Shown here: one piece after another, positions 19,307 through 28,465 of the stretch
How positions within the stretch are numbered: the stretch's first letter is position 1
Layout: the number at the start of each line of letters is the position of its first letter
Assembly: GCA_030685025.1 (NCBI GenBank)
Contig: JAUXWC010000330.1
Coordinates: forward strand, 1-52,807
From: Rhodoferax sp.
GTDB taxonomy: Bacteria; Pseudomonadota; Gammaproteobacteria; Burkholderiales; Burkholderiaceae_C
DNA: 52,807 bases
Direction of reading: 5' to 3'
Translations under genes and position numbers: made by a program
Notes under the pieces: generated by a model
What the model saw: the letters and a program-made list of their open reading frames with translations, nothing else
Told to the model about the DNA's origin: nothing
Databases searched by the model: none

Positions 19307-19618
19307 CATCGCGGCAATCAGGGCCAGCATGGAGGGCAGCGCCAGACCACGCAACAAGGCCACAAACACCGCTTCGTTGCTGGCAAACCCGGCCAGTGCC
19401 GTGACGGCAAAGCGCGGCAGGCTGTGACCCATGCTGGTGCTGGTATCGGCAAAGCTCAGCCGACGGTGGCCGGCAAAACTCACGACAAACGCCACTGCAA
19501 ACCCCAGGGCGTTGGCCAACTCCGGCCACATGCGGGATTGCGCAAGGAAAAACACCGCCATGTGGGTCAGCGCCGCGAGCGTGCCGACGATAACAAACCA
19601 CAACGCGGATTTTTTCAA
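19250..19618 (-). CDS. GtrA-like small membrane protein (putative lipid-linked sugar flippase)
   Basis: A 122-residue protein with four predicted membrane helices: FVIVGTLAALTHMAVFFL, the NALGFAVAFVVSFAGH helix, and two C-terminal helices. This is the standard GtrA fold. Members are thought to flip undecaprenyl-phosphate sugars made by a GtrB-type GT2 enzyme. The start codon overlaps the stop of the GT2 gene by 4 bp, so the pair is translationally coupled. The 3' end runs convergently into the ArnT-like gene. Confidence 0.88.
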   Translation of the reverse strand: MKKSALWFVIVGTLAALTHMAVFFLAQSRMWPELANALGFAVAFVVSFAGHRRLSFADTSTSMGHSLPRFAVTALAGFASNEAVFVALLRGLALPSMLALIAAMLFAAGQTFVLGRFWAFRR

Positions 19619-20634
19619 AGCAAGGAGGCCTCTTGGTGAATCGGCGACGGCTCCAGCGCGTTCGGGTTGGGCGCCGGGCCGGCCAAGCCCTTGCCCACAT
19701 GCTCCATGATCAGGTAGGCAGGGCGCTGCTTGACCTCGTCATAGATGCGGCCCACGTATTCGGCCAGGATGCCAATCGATAGCAACTGCACGCCACTGAA
19801 GAACATGATGCTGGTCACCAGCGTGGCGTAACCCGGCACCTCGACGCCCCAGACCAGGTAATCAAGCACCTCCCAGGCGCCATAGGCCAGCGCCGCCGAC
19901 GCCAGCACCAACCCCAGCACGGTCAACATGCGCAAGGGCGCGGTGGAGAACGCGACCATGCCGGTCAGCGCCAAGGACATCGAGCCGCGCAGTCCGAAAT
20001 GGGTCGCGCCGTCGGCGCGGGGCAGCGGCTGGTAGTTGATGGCGGTGCTGTTGAAGCCAACCCAGGCGTACAGGCCCTTCATGAAGCGGTTGCGCTCGGG
20101 CAGGCTCTTGAGGGCCTGCACCACCTTGCGGTCCATCAGCCGGAAGTCACCCGCGTCAGGTGGAATCTTGACCCGGTTGCCCCAATTCACCAGTTTGTAG
20201 AACCAAGCAGTCAGCCGGATTTGCAGATTGCTCTGATCGGCGCGGGATTGGCGTACCGCGTAGACCACGTCGGCGCCATCGCGCCACTTATCCAGCATAT
20301 CGGCGAGCAGCGCCGTCGGATGCTGGCCATCGGCGTCCATCAGAATCACGATGTCCCCCCGAGCGGCGTCGATTCCCGCTGTGAGGGCGTGCTCTTTTCC
20401 GAAATTGCGTGACAGCCGTACATAGACCAGTTCTGGATGCTGGCTGGCCAATTGCCGCGCCACCTCCCGCGTGTTGTCGCTGCTGCCGTCGTCCACCACG
20501 ATCAATTCGACGGTTTGCGACAAGGCGGCCAAGGCCGCCAAGACCTCAGGTACCACCACGCCCAAGTTGCGCGCCTCATTGAAGGCGGGCATCACGCAGG
20601 AAATGGCGGGGTTGGAGGAAGGTCGCGGGGTCAT
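19615..20634 (-). CDS. GT2-family glycosyltransferase (GtrB/ArnC/DPM1-like)
   Basis: A polyprenyl-phosphate sugar transferase of 339 residues from the chosen start. It shows SCVMPAFNEARNL, ELIVVDDGSSDNT and DIVILMDADGQHP (the DXD-type motif), then two C-terminal membrane helices (MLTVLGLVLASAALAYG and TSIMFFSGVQLLSIGI), as in GtrB and ArnC. It should load a sugar onto undecaprenyl phosphate on the cytoplasmic face. Possible starts are the ATGs ending at 20634, 20643 and 20646; the first places Met just before the domain. The frame continues upstream through the psiF terminator, which is not expected to be coding. Confidence 0.92.
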   Translation of the reverse strand: MTPRPSSNPAISCVMPAFNEARNLGVVVPEVLAALAALSQTVELIVVDDGSSDNTREVARQLASQHPELVYVRLSRNFGKEHALTAGIDAARGDIVILMDADGQHPTALLADMLDKWRDGADVVYAVRQSRADQSNLQIRLTAWFYKLVNWGNRVKIPPDAGDFRLMDRKVVQALKSLPERNRFMKGLYAWVGFNSTAINYQPLPRADGATHFGLRGSMSLALTGMVAFSTAPLRMLTVLGLVLASAALAYGAWEVLDYLVWGVEVPGYATLVTSIMFFSGVQLLSIGILAEYVGRIYDEVKQRPAYLIMEHVGKGLAGPAPNPNALEPSPIHQEASLL

Positions 20635-20650
20635 GGCCCGCATCATGCCA

Positions 20651-20690
20651 AAAAGAAAACCCCGCCGCTGTGTGCCGACGGGATTTTTTT
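20651..20690 (-). terminator. Rho-independent terminator downstream of psiF
   Basis: Read on the minus strand, CCCGTCG-loop-CGGCGGG forms a 7-bp stem with one G·U pair, followed by TTTTCTTTTT. The plus-strand reading would have a C-A mismatch, which supports the minus orientation. It lies about 40 bp past the psiF stop and just before the GT2 start. Confidence 0.75.
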
Positions 20691-20722
20691 GGGGAGACAC
20701 GCGCTCATGGCGCGTCAATCGG

Positions 20723-20902
20723 CTATTTGCTCAGGCATTCCTTCATGAAAGCCTTGCGTTCGTCGCCCTTCTTGCCTTCGGCGTCCTTGTTGCAGGCGCC
20801 CATCTTGGTCTGTTGCGCGGTCGGGGCAGCGGCGTCGGCGGCGTACGCTTGTCCCAGGCCAAATGTCAGGCCCATGGCCAGCAGAGTCAGGAGTTTCTTC
20901 AT
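20723..20902 (-). CDS. psiF: PsiF-repeat small periplasmic protein
   Basis: A 59-residue exported protein. The first ~22 residues (MKKLLTLLAMGLTFGLGQAYA) are a clear signal peptide. The mature part contains KMGACNKDAEGKKGDERKAFMKECL, with the two Cys and the KG-ERK-FM-ECL pattern of the PsiF repeat (a phosphate-starvation-inducible family). One repeat is present where many homologues carry two. Start at 20900-20902. It is followed by a good terminator and is divergent from argS. Function unknown. Confidence 0.88.
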   Translation of the reverse strand: MKKLLTLLAMGLTFGLGQAYAADAAAPTAQQTKMGACNKDAEGKKGDERKAFMKECLSK

Positions 20903-21043
20903 GGTGAGTCTTTCAGGTTGAGAGGCGTTTACAGAGGGAATCCCGAGCGGAATTCCAACACATAACGCCCGCTGTGACAATCGCGATGACAAGGCCCGCA
21001 GCGCTGAGTCGGTGCCATGGGACTTGACCCGTAAAATCCCCGC

Positions 21044-22729
21044 ATGCTGACTGTCAAAACTGAACTGCTCAAAGCTCTGGCCGGCGCGCTGGAGCAACTC
21101 GCCCCCGGGCGCGGCGCCAAAGCGGCGTTTGAATCGCCCAAGGTGGCCGCGCATGGTGATCTGGCCACCACAGCCGCCATGCAACTGGCCAAACCGCTCA
21201 AGCTCAATCCACGTCAACTGGCCGACCGGCTGCGCGAGGCGCTGCTGGCCAGCGCGGCCTTTGTCCAGTGGGTCGAGGCGGTCGATATTGCCGGGCCGGG
21301 CTTCATCAACATCAAGCTCACTGCGCAGGCCAAACAGCAGGTCTTGCACGAGGTGTTGGCGCAGGGCGAACGTTATGGCTGTCAGGCGCCCAATGGGCAC
21401 CGCATGATGGTGGAGTTTGTCTCGGCCAACCCGACCGGGCCGCTGCACGTGGGCCATGGCCGCCAGGCCGCGCTGGGGGACGCCATCAGTGCCTTGTACG
21501 CAACCCAAGGTTGGGACGTGTACCGCGAGTTCTATTACAACGACGCTGGCGTGCAGATTGCCACCCTGGCCAGCAGCACCCAGTTGCGCGCCAAAGGCTT
21601 CAAACCGGGCGACCCCGAGTGGCCGAGTGGCGAGAACGCTGCCGCCTACAACGGGGACTACATCGCCGACATCGCGGCCGATTTCCTGGCCAAAAAGACT
21701 GTCCACTCCGATGACCGCAGCTTCACTGCCTCGGGCGACGTGGAGGCGCTGGACGACATTCGCCTGTTCGCGGTGGCCTATTTGCGCCATGAGCAGGATC
21801 TGGACCTGAAGGCCTTCGCCGTCAAGTTCGACAACTACTACCTTGAATCCAGCCTCTACCTGAGCGGCAAGGTCGATGACACCGTGAAGCGCTTGCATGA
21901 CGCCGGCAAGACCTATGAGCACGACGGCGCGCTGTGGCTCAAGTCCACCGAATATGGCGACGACAAGGACCGCGTCATGCGCAAGGGTGACGGCAGCTAC
22001 ACCTATTTCGTGCCGGACGTGGCCTACCACATCACCAAGTGGGAGCGCGGTTTCGAGAAGGTGGTCAACATTCAGGGCACCGACCACCATGGCACCATCG
22101 CCCGCGTGCGCGCCGGGCTGCAGGCGGCCGATGTGGGCATTCCCCTGGGCTACCCGGACTACGTGCTGCACACCATGGTGCGCGTGGTCAAGGGTGGCGA
22201 AGAGGTCAAGATCTCCAAACGCGCGGGCAGCTATGTGACCCTGCGCGACCTGATCGAGTGGACCAGCAAGGACGCCGTGCGTTTCTTCCTGCTCAGCCGC
22301 AAGCCCGATACCGAATACACCTTCGATGTGGACCTGGCGGTGACCAAGAACAACGACAACCCGGTTTATTACGTGCAGTATGCCCATGCGCGCATTTGCT
22401 CGGTGCTCTCAAGCTGGGGCGGTGAGCGGGCAACACTGAGCGAGGTCGATCTGTCGCCGTTGCAAAGTCCGCAGGCGCTGGCTCTGATGCTCTTGTTGGC
22501 CAAATACCCCGAGATGCTGAGCGCTGCCGCGACCGACTTTGCGCCGCACGACGTGACCTTCTACCTGCGCGAGCTGGCCGCTTGCTACCACAGTTACTAC
22601 GATGCCGAGCGCATCTTGGTGGACGACGAGCCGGTCAAACTGGCCCGGCTGGCCTTGGTCTGCGCCACCGCGCAGGTGTTGCACAATGGCCTGGCGGTGT
22701 TGGGTGTCGATGCGCCCAGCAAAATGTGA
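21044..22729 (+). CDS. argS: Arginyl-tRNA synthetase
   Basis: A class I aminoacyl-tRNA synthetase of 561 residues. [16 protein letters not shown] contains the HIGH-type motif HVGH, and [12 protein letters not shown] is the KMSKS-equivalent loop. The N-terminal Add1 domain precedes the Rossmann fold, and the C-terminal DALR anticodon-binding domain ends [12 protein letters not shown], the family's usual terminus. The TGA stop is part of a 57-bp repeat unit that starts at 22722. Followed by the SPOR-protein gene and dsbA, a gene order common in Burkholderiales. Confidence 0.98.
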   Translation: MLTVKTELLKALAGALEQLAPGRGAKAAFESPKVAAHGDLATTAAMQLAKPLKLNPRQLADRLREALLASAAFVQWVEAVDIAGPGFINIKLTAQAKQQVLHEVLAQGERYGCQAPNGHRMMVEFVSANPTGPLHVGHGRQAALGDAISALYATQGWDVYREFYYNDAGVQIATLASSTQLRAKGFKPGDPEWPSGENAAAYNGDYIADIAADFLAKKTVHSDDRSFTASGDVEALDDIRLFAVAYLRHEQDLDLKAFAVKFDNYYLESSLYLSGKVDDTVKRLHDAGKTYEHDGALWLKSTEYGDDKDRVMRKGDGSYTYFVPDVAYHITKWERGFEKVVNIQGTDHHGTIARVRAGLQAADVGIPLGYPDYVLHTMVRVVKGGEEVKISKRAGSYVTLRDLIEWTSKDAVRFFLLSRKPDTEYTFDVDLAVTKNNDNPVYYVQYAHARICSVLSSWGGERATLSEVDLSPLQSPQALALMLLLAKYPEMLSAAATDFAPHDVTFYLRELAACYHSYYDAERILVDDEPVKLARLALVCATAQVLHNGLAVLGVDAPSKM

Positions 22730-22835
22730 GACTTTGTGGGTCAGACCACTCGCGCAGCGACGTGCTCTGACCCCAACTAAATGTGAGACTTTGCGGGTCA
22801 GACCACTCGCGCAGCGACGTGCTCTGACCCCAACT
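22722..22835 (+). repeat. Tandem pair of hairpin repeats, copies 4 and 5
   Basis: Two 57-bp units (22722-22778 and 22779-22835) differ at one position (TTGTGGG versus TTGCGGG). Each holds GGGTCAGA and TCTGACCC, an 8-bp stem, with additional pairing of CAC/GTG and CGC/GCG inside. The first unit contains the argS stop codon. The second is followed by GATTAGG, a variant of the family tail GATCAGG. Confidence 0.85.
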
Positions 22836-22858
22836 GATTAGGTGAACGAAGGATTTGC

Positions 22859-23512
22859 ATGAAGCAGCAACGCGGCGGAACCCTGCTGGGGTTCATCATT
22901 GGCGTGGTGGTTGGCATGGGGGCTGCCCTGGCGGTGGCGGTGTACGTCACCAAGGTGCCGGTGCCCTTTGTCAGCAAGGGCCAAGGCCATTCCGCCGAGC
23001 AGGAGGCGGCCGAGACCAAAAAGAACAAGGACTGGAACCCCAACGCCCCACTATATGGAAAGCATCCGGCCAGGTCTGCCCCACCTGCGTCCGTGCCGCT
23101 TGCTCCGGCGACCGAGCCGGCAACGCCGCAGCCCGGGGCCACGACACCGATGGCCAGCAAACCTGTCAGCGGGCCTGGTCCGGTAGTGTCAACCAAAGCT
23201 GACTCCAAGCCGCTTGCCGGCGCTGATCCACTGGGGGACCTGGCCCGGGCCAAGACCTCGGGCACACCCAGCGAGCCGTTTACCTTCTTCGTCCAGGTGG
23301 GCGCCTTTCGCACGGCCGAAGACGCCGAAGCGCAGCGTGCCAAGCTCTTGTTGGGTGGCGTTGAAGCCAAGGTGACCGAGCGAGAGCAGTCCGGACGCAC
23401 CGTGTTTCGCGTGCGGGTTGGACCCTTTGACAAGAAGGACGACGCCGAGAAGGCCAAAGACAAGCTCGATGCGGCCGGATTGGAGACCGCCCTGGTTCGG
23501 GTGCAGCGCTGA
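22859..23512 (+). CDS. SPOR-domain cell-division-type protein (FtsN-like)
   Basis: A 217-residue membrane protein. A short cytoplasmic start (MKQQRGGTLL) is followed by one membrane helix (about 10-31), a Pro/Ala-rich linker (about 60-135), and a C-terminal SPOR domain (about 140-217) with FFVQVGAFRTAEDAEAQRA and VFRVRVGPF. SPOR domains bind denuded septal peptidoglycan. The FtsN-like layout suggests a role at the division site, although essential FtsN motifs near the membrane are not evident. GAAGGA lies just upstream of the ATG. Between argS and dsbA, probably one transcription unit interrupted by the hairpin repeats. Confidence 0.88.
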   Translation: MKQQRGGTLLGFIIGVVVGMGAALAVAVYVTKVPVPFVSKGQGHSAEQEAAETKKNKDWNPNAPLYGKHPARSAPPASVPLAPATEPATPQPGATTPMASKPVSGPGPVVSTKADSKPLAGADPLGDLARAKTSGTPSEPFTFFVQVGAFRTAEDAEAQRAKLLLGGVEAKVTEREQSGRTVFRVRVGPFDKKDDAEKAKDKLDAAGLETALVRVQR

Positions 23513-23585
23513 TCCGCGGCGGACGAAAAGAGTGAACCTTTTGGGCTGACCTCGGTCCGATTTATCTTGAATGGAGTGTTTATCA

Positions 23586-24236
23586 ATGAAACGACGTCAA
23601 TTTTCTTTGGCTTGCGGCACCGCCATGGTGGCGGGTTCCGTGGTTTGCGCGCCAGCGCTCGCTCAGGGGGATCAACCCAAGGCTGGCACTGACTACCATC
23701 TGGTTGAACAGCGCGCCGCAGTGGACGCGCCAGCGGGCAAGATCGAGGTGGTGGAGTTCTTCTGGTATAGCTGCGGCCACTGCAATGCCTTTGAGCCAAC
23801 CCTGGAGGCCTGGATCAAGCGTGTGCCCAAGGACGTGGTGGTCCGGCGCGTGCCGGTCGCCTTCCAGGATAGTTTTGCGCCGCAGCAGCGCCTGTACTAT
23901 GTGCTCGAAGCGATGGGGCTGGTGGACAAGCTGCATGGCAAGGTCTTTGCCGCGATTCACGTCGACAAGCTCAAGCTCGACCGGCCCGAGCTGATCTCCG
24001 AATGGGTGGCCAAACAAGGCGTCGACAAAACCAAGTTCATGGAGCACTACAACTCCTTCTCGGTCGCCACCAAGGTGCGCAAGGCCACGGAGTTGCAGAA
24101 TGCCTACCGGGTCGAGGGTGTTCCGGCACTGGGCGTGGCGGGGCGTTTCTACACTGATGGCGCCCTGGCCAAGAACATGGATCGGGCCTTGATGGTGGTG
24201 GAGTTCCTGATCGCGGGCGTGCGCAGCGGGCGCTGA
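23586..24236 (+). CDS. dsbA: Thiol:disulfide interchange protein DsbA
   Basis: A periplasmic oxidant that forms disulfides in exported proteins. It has 216 residues, with a signal peptide to about residue 27 (cleavage after ALA). The thioredoxin-fold active site is CGHC (residues 63-66) in FFWYSCGHC, and the cis-proline segment is VEGVPALGV. The helical insert and length suit DsbA. The ATG at 23586 is preferred to the one at 23571, because it directly begins the signal peptide (MKRRQF). The twin-Arg near the N-terminus is short of a full Tat motif. Confidence 0.95.
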   Translation: MKRRQFSLACGTAMVAGSVVCAPALAQGDQPKAGTDYHLVEQRAAVDAPAGKIEVVEFFWYSCGHCNAFEPTLEAWIKRVPKDVVVRRVPVAFQDSFAPQQRLYYVLEAMGLVDKLHGKVFAAIHVDKLKLDRPELISEWVAKQGVDKTKFMEHYNSFSVATKVRKATELQNAYRVEGVPALGVAGRFYTDGALAKNMDRALMVVEFLIAGVRSGR

Positions 24237-24239
24237 TCG

Positions 24240-24296
24240 AAATGTGAGGCCTTGTGGGTCAGACCACTCGCGCAGCGATGTGCTCTGACCCCAACT
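24240..24296 (+). repeat. Hairpin repeat family, copy 6
   Basis: A 57-bp unit nearly identical to those after argS. The changes include GAGGCC for GAGACT and GATG for GACG in the loop. The stem GGGTCAGA/TCTGACCC is intact and the tail GATCA follows. A loose tail fragment, TCAACTGATCAGG, recurs about 40 bp further on. Confidence 0.8.
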
Positions 24297-24413
24297 GATC
24301 AAGACCAGGGGCCGGTCAATCAGGGATTGCGTCAACTGATCAGGCGCAAAGGTGCGCGGCGGCGCTGGGCATAATCACCGCACCCCGACTTTCTGGTCAT
24401 CCTGTCTGCGCCC

Positions 24414-27400
24414 ATGCCACCCGTGAATGAAGTGTCCAGCCCAGTGCCCCGTGCTGGCCTGTCGGTGCGCGCCCAACTGGCGATGCTGGTGCTGCTGGCG
24501 GCGCTGTTGCCCGCCTTGTTGGTGCTGGCGAGCTACCTGAGCGGCTCCCATCGCTTGATGCAGGCAAGTCTGCTGGTCAGCGCGGTGATGCCGCTGCTGG
24601 CCATTGCAATGGCGTGGCGCGTCGGCGCAGGCATCCACCGTTCAACGCAATGCTTGACCAATGTGGTCACCCGGGTCGCGCAAGGTGATACGTCGGCGCG
24701 GGTGTCGGATACCAATGGCCCCGCCGAATTGGTGATTGTGTTGCGACAGCTCAACCGCATGCTCGACGCGCGCGATGAGTCCGAGCGCCAGCTTCGACTC
24801 GGCCAGGCGCAGGCGCTGGATCTGTTTGAACACTCACCGGCTGGCATCGTGGTGTGCAGTGCGGATGGCGCGATCCTGCGTTGCAATCCGGTGGCGCGTG
24901 CCTTGCTCGGGCCCAACGCCGACCAGTTCCTCGGCAAGCTGCCGACCGACCCCTGCTGGCGGTTCTGCCGAAGCGACGGCTCCCCGCTGCCAATCGACGA
25001 GCATCCCGTCCATCGTGTGCTGGCCGATGGGCAGGCGGTTGGCGATCTGGAAATCGGTCAACACCGCGGCGACGGCGAACAGCCGGTCTGGAGGCTGTGC
25101 AGCGCTCGGCCGGTTCATGATGAAACGGGCCGGATCACGCAGGTGGTGATGGTGCTGGTGGACGTGACGGAGCGGCACCGGGCGCAGGACGCGCAACAAT
25201 GCGCGCACGAGCGTCTGGAACTGATCTTGCGCGGCATCGACGCGGCGCCCTGGGATTGGGATCTGCGCTCTGGCGAGGTCTACTTCGCGCCCCGTTGGTG
25301 GCACATGCTGGGTTACGAAGTCGACGAACTGCCTGGCCAAGCCACCCTGTGGGCCAGCCTGTGCCACCCCGACGATGCGGCGTACTTTGATGCCACGCTT
25401 AGCGCCGCGCTGAGTGGCAACGCCGCATCCTGTCAACTGCAATACCGCTTGCGGCACAAAGGCGGGCATGACGTGCCAGTGTTGACGCGCGCCCACATTC
25501 GGCGCGACGCCCAGGGCAAGGCGGTGCGCCTGTCGGGCGTCAATGCCGACTTGACCGAGCCCACGCGCACGCAGGCGCAACTGCGGGAAAGCGAAGGCCG
25601 CTACCAGGCCCTGGTGGAGTGGTCGCCGATTGGTATCGGCGTGCATCAGAACGGGAGGGTTGTCTACGCCAATCCGGCCGCGTTGCGCATGCTGGGGGCT
25701 GATTCACTGCAGCAGTTGATTGGCACGCCGATGGTGGACCGGGTGCACCCGGACTATCGCAAGCCGGTGCTGGAGCGTGCTGCGCACACGCCGGCGACGC
25801 ACGATCCGATGCCTTGGCGGGAAGAAAAGCTGTTGCGTATGGATGGTGTGGCGATTGATGTGGAGATTCAGGGCACGCGGATCGCGCATTTGGGCGAGCC
25901 CGCCATTCAGGTGAGCATGGTTGACATCACCGAGCGCAAGAAGGCGCAGTCGATACTGCGTCAGAGCGAAGCGCGTTTTCGTGCCTTGACCGAGTTGTCG
26001 TCTGACTGGTTCTGGGAGCAAGATGCGCAACTGCGCTATGTGCACATCAGCGCCCAGTTGCAGGACATCAGTGGCTTGACGCCGGCCAACTACCTCGGCT
26101 TGACGTGCTGGGAGACGGCGCACCGGGGCGTCAGCGATGCGCAGTGGGCGGCGCATCGGACGGCGTTGCGGCGGCGAGAGGCCTTCTACGATTTTGAGAT
26201 GCAGCGCCCTGGGCGCGGTGGTGGCTGGGTCTGGGTATCTGTCAGTGGTGCTCCGATCGTCGATGAACAGGGCCTGTTCACTGGCTACTGGGGTGTTGGG
26301 CGCGACATCACCGAGCGCAAGCAGGCCGAGCAACTGCTGCGCGACAGCCAGAACCAGTACCAGGCGCTGGTGGAGTGGTCGCCGCTGGGCATGTCGGTGC
26401 ATCAGGACGGGAAGATCGTGTACGTCAACCCGGCGGCGGTGCGCCTGTGGGCGGCGGCGACGGCCGATGAACTGGTGGGCACGCCCATTGAGGCGCGCGT
26501 TCATCCCCAGTTCATGGCTTCGACGATGGCGCGCATGAAAGGCATCGTCGAACGTGGTGTGCACGCGCCCTTGCGCCAGTCCAAGTTCCTGCGGCTCGAC
26601 GGTCGGGCCATTGATGTCGAGACCCAGGGCATGCCGATTCAGTATCGCGGCGAGCCGGCGGTGCTGAGCAGTTTTCAGGACATCACCGCGCGCAAGCAGA
26701 CCGAGAACACCTTGCGCGAAAGTGAAGAGCGTTTTCGTGCGCTGACCGAGTTGTCGTCGGACTGGTATTGGGAGCAGGACGAGCACTTTCGCTTTGTAAT
26801 GCTCAGCGGCGACGTGGCGGTCAGCACCGGTCTGACCGGTCAACAGCATGTCGGCAAGACGCACTGGGAACTGCCGGCGCTCAATTTGAGCGATTCGGAT
26901 TGGCAGCGGCACCGCGCTGTTGTGCAGGCGCACCAGGAGTTTCGTGATTTCGAGATCCGAAGGCCTGATGGCGGCGCTCGCATGCACTGGGCCTCGGTCA
27001 GTGGCACGCCGATGTTTGACGGCGGCGGCGTGTTTCGGGGCTACCGCGGCATCGGGCGGGACATCACGCCACAAAAGCAGGCGGCGGACCAGATTCACCG
27101 CCTGGCCTTCTACGACGCCTTGACCGGCTTGCCGAATCGGCGATTGCTGATCGAGCAGCTCAAGAAGGCAGTCCAGATCAACGTGCGCCATGGCTTGCGT
27201 GGGGCCCTGCTGTTCATCGATCTGGACAACTTCAAGACCCTCAACGACACCCTGGGTCATGACGTGGGTGACGTCCTGCTGCAGCAGGTGGCCAAACGGC
27301 TGGTCGAATGCGTGCGCGAGGCCGACACCGTGGCGCGCCTGGGCGGAGACGAATTCGTGGTGGTGCTCGAAGACCTCAATGAGGACGCTCTGGATGCCGC

Positions 27401-28406
27401 CTCCCAGGCTGATGCCGTCGGTCACAAGATACTCAGTGCGCTCAACGCACCGTACCAGTTGGCCGGGCGCGATCATCGCAGCTCGCCGAGCATTGGTGTG
27501 ACCCTGTTCGGGGCGCAGGACCACGGTGTCGATGAGCTGCTCAAGCAGGCTGATTTGGCGATGTACCAGGCCAAGGGGGCTGGGCGCAACACACTGCGCT
27601 TCTTTGATGCCGGCATGCAGTCCGAGGTGGATGAACGCGCGGCACTCGAATCGGATCTGCGCGACGGCCTGCAGGGCGGCGAGGAACTGGCCTTGCGCTT
27701 TCAGCCGGTGGTGGGCGCCGATGGCCGGGTCATCGGCGCCGAGGTGCTGGTGCGCTGGTTGCAGCCTCAGCGCGGACTGGTGATGCCGGCCGACTTTATT
27801 GCGCTGGCGGAGTCAACGGGTTTGATCCTGCCGCTGGGGCGGTGGGTGATGCAGGCGGCCTGCGAGCAGTTGGCGGTCTGGGCGCGCCGGGTCGAAACCG
27901 CGCATTTGACCCTGGCCGTGAACGTCAGCGCGCGCGAGCTGCGCGAGCCTGATTTCGTGTCGCAGACCCTGCAAGTGCTGCAGCGCACCGGGGCGCCGCC
28001 CGGTCGGCTGCGACTCGAGCTCACCGAGAGCGTGCTGGCGCATCGGGTGGAGGACATCATCCTGAAAATGACGGAGCTCAAGCGTTGTGGCGTCGGTTTC
28101 TCGCTGGATGATTTTGGCACCGGGTATTCGTCCCTGAGCTATCTGAAACTGTTGCCGCTGGATCTGCTCAAGATCGACCGATCCTTCGTGCGCGATGTGT
28201 TGACTGATCCCAACGATGCCGCGATCGCACGGACCATCGTGGCGCTGGGCCAGAGCCTGGGCTTGTCGGTGGTCGCCGAAGGCGTCGAGACCGAGGCGCA
28301 GCGCGCGTTTCTGGCGGCCAATGGCTGCTTTACCTACCAGGGCTATCTGTTTGGCGAGCCGATGCCCATTGCGGCGTTCGACGCTTTTGTGGCGGGGGCA
28401 GCCTGA
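24414..28406 (+). CDS. Membrane-anchored multi-PAS diguanylate cyclase/phosphodiesterase (GGDEF-EAL)
   Basis: A 1330-residue cyclic-di-GMP signalling protein. Two N-terminal membrane helices (about 22-45 and 50-68) are followed by a HAMP-like linker and about six PAS domains, then GGDEF and EAL domains. The GGDEF motif is intact at 977-981, and an RxxD inhibitory site (968-971) lies five residues upstream. The EAL motif reads EVL at 1110-1112, a known tolerated variant. The other phosphodiesterase residues look present, including DDFGTGYSS starting at 1232 and AEGVET. Residues ~397-648 and ~649-900 are a duplicated two-PAS module (YQALVEWSP… then FRALTELSSDW…). The protein is probably bifunctional. 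lptA follows 59 bp downstream. Confidence 0.95.
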   Translation: MPPVNEVSSPVPRAGLSVRAQLAMLVLLAALLPALLVLASYLSGSHRLMQASLLVSAVMPLLAIAMAWRVGAGIHRSTQCLTNVVTRVAQGDTSARVSDTNGPAELVIVLRQLNRMLDARDESERQLRLGQAQALDLFEHSPAGIVVCSADGAILRCNPVARALLGPNADQFLGKLPTDPCWRFCRSDGSPLPIDEHPVHRVLADGQAVGDLEIGQHRGDGEQPVWRLCSARPVHDETGRITQVVMVLVDVTERHRAQDAQQCAHERLELILRGIDAAPWDWDLRSGEVYFAPRWWHMLGYEVDELPGQATLWASLCHPDDAAYFDATLSAALSGNAASCQLQYRLRHKGGHDVPVLTRAHIRRDAQGKAVRLSGVNADLTEPTRTQAQLRESEGRYQALVEWSPIGIGVHQNGRVVYANPAALRMLGADSLQQLIGTPMVDRVHPDYRKPVLERAAHTPATHDPMPWREEKLLRMDGVAIDVEIQGTRIAHLGEPAIQVSMVDITERKKAQSILRQSEARFRALTELSSDWFWEQDAQLRYVHISAQLQDISGLTPANYLGLTCWETAHRGVSDAQWAAHRTALRRREAFYDFEMQRPGRGGGWVWVSVSGAPIVDEQGLFTGYWGVGRDITERKQAEQLLRDSQNQYQALVEWSPLGMSVHQDGKIVYVNPAAVRLWAAATADELVGTPIEARVHPQFMASTMARMKGIVERGVHAPLRQSKFLRLDGRAIDVETQGMPIQYRGEPAVLSSFQDITARKQTENTLRESEERFRALTELSSDWYWEQDEHFRFVMLSGDVAVSTGLTGQQHVGKTHWELPALNLSDSDWQRHRAVVQAHQEFRDFEIRRPDGGARMHWASVSGTPMFDGGGVFRGYRGIGRDITPQKQAADQIHRLAFYDALTGLPNRRLLIEQLKKAVQINVRHGLRGALLFIDLDNFKTLNDTLGHDVGDVLLQQVAKRLVECVREADTVARLGGDEFVVVLEDLNEDALDAASQADAVGHKILSALNAPYQLAGRDHRSSPSIGVTLFGAQDHGVDELLKQADLAMYQAKGAGRNTLRFFDAGMQSEVDERAALESDLRDGLQGGEELALRFQPVVGADGRVIGAEVLVRWLQPQRGLVMPADFIALAESTGLILPLGRWVMQAACEQLAVWARRVETAHLTLAVNVSARELREPDFVSQTLQVLQRTGAPPGRLRLELTESVLAHRVEDIILKMTELKRCGVGFSLDDFGTGYSSLSYLKLLPLDLLKIDRSFVRDVLTDPNDAAIARTIVALGQSLGLSVVAEGVETEAQRAFLAANGCFTYQGYLFGEPMPIAAFDAFVAGAA

Positions 28407-28465
28407 GTTCGTATTCGGGCCGTTACAATCAAAACGCCCTCCATTTACGCAAGATTCGTGCCTCT

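Noticed and set aside
20903-22387. Long minus-strand frame across argS leading into psiF
   Set aside because: Only the last 59 codons are protein-like (PsiF with a signal peptide). The rest is antisense to argS and has no recognisable feature.
25704-27524. About 606-codon minus-strand frame across the PAS/GGDEF/EAL gene
   Set aside because: Antisense to conserved PAS and GGDEF motifs, and its own composition is not protein-like. Not a gene.
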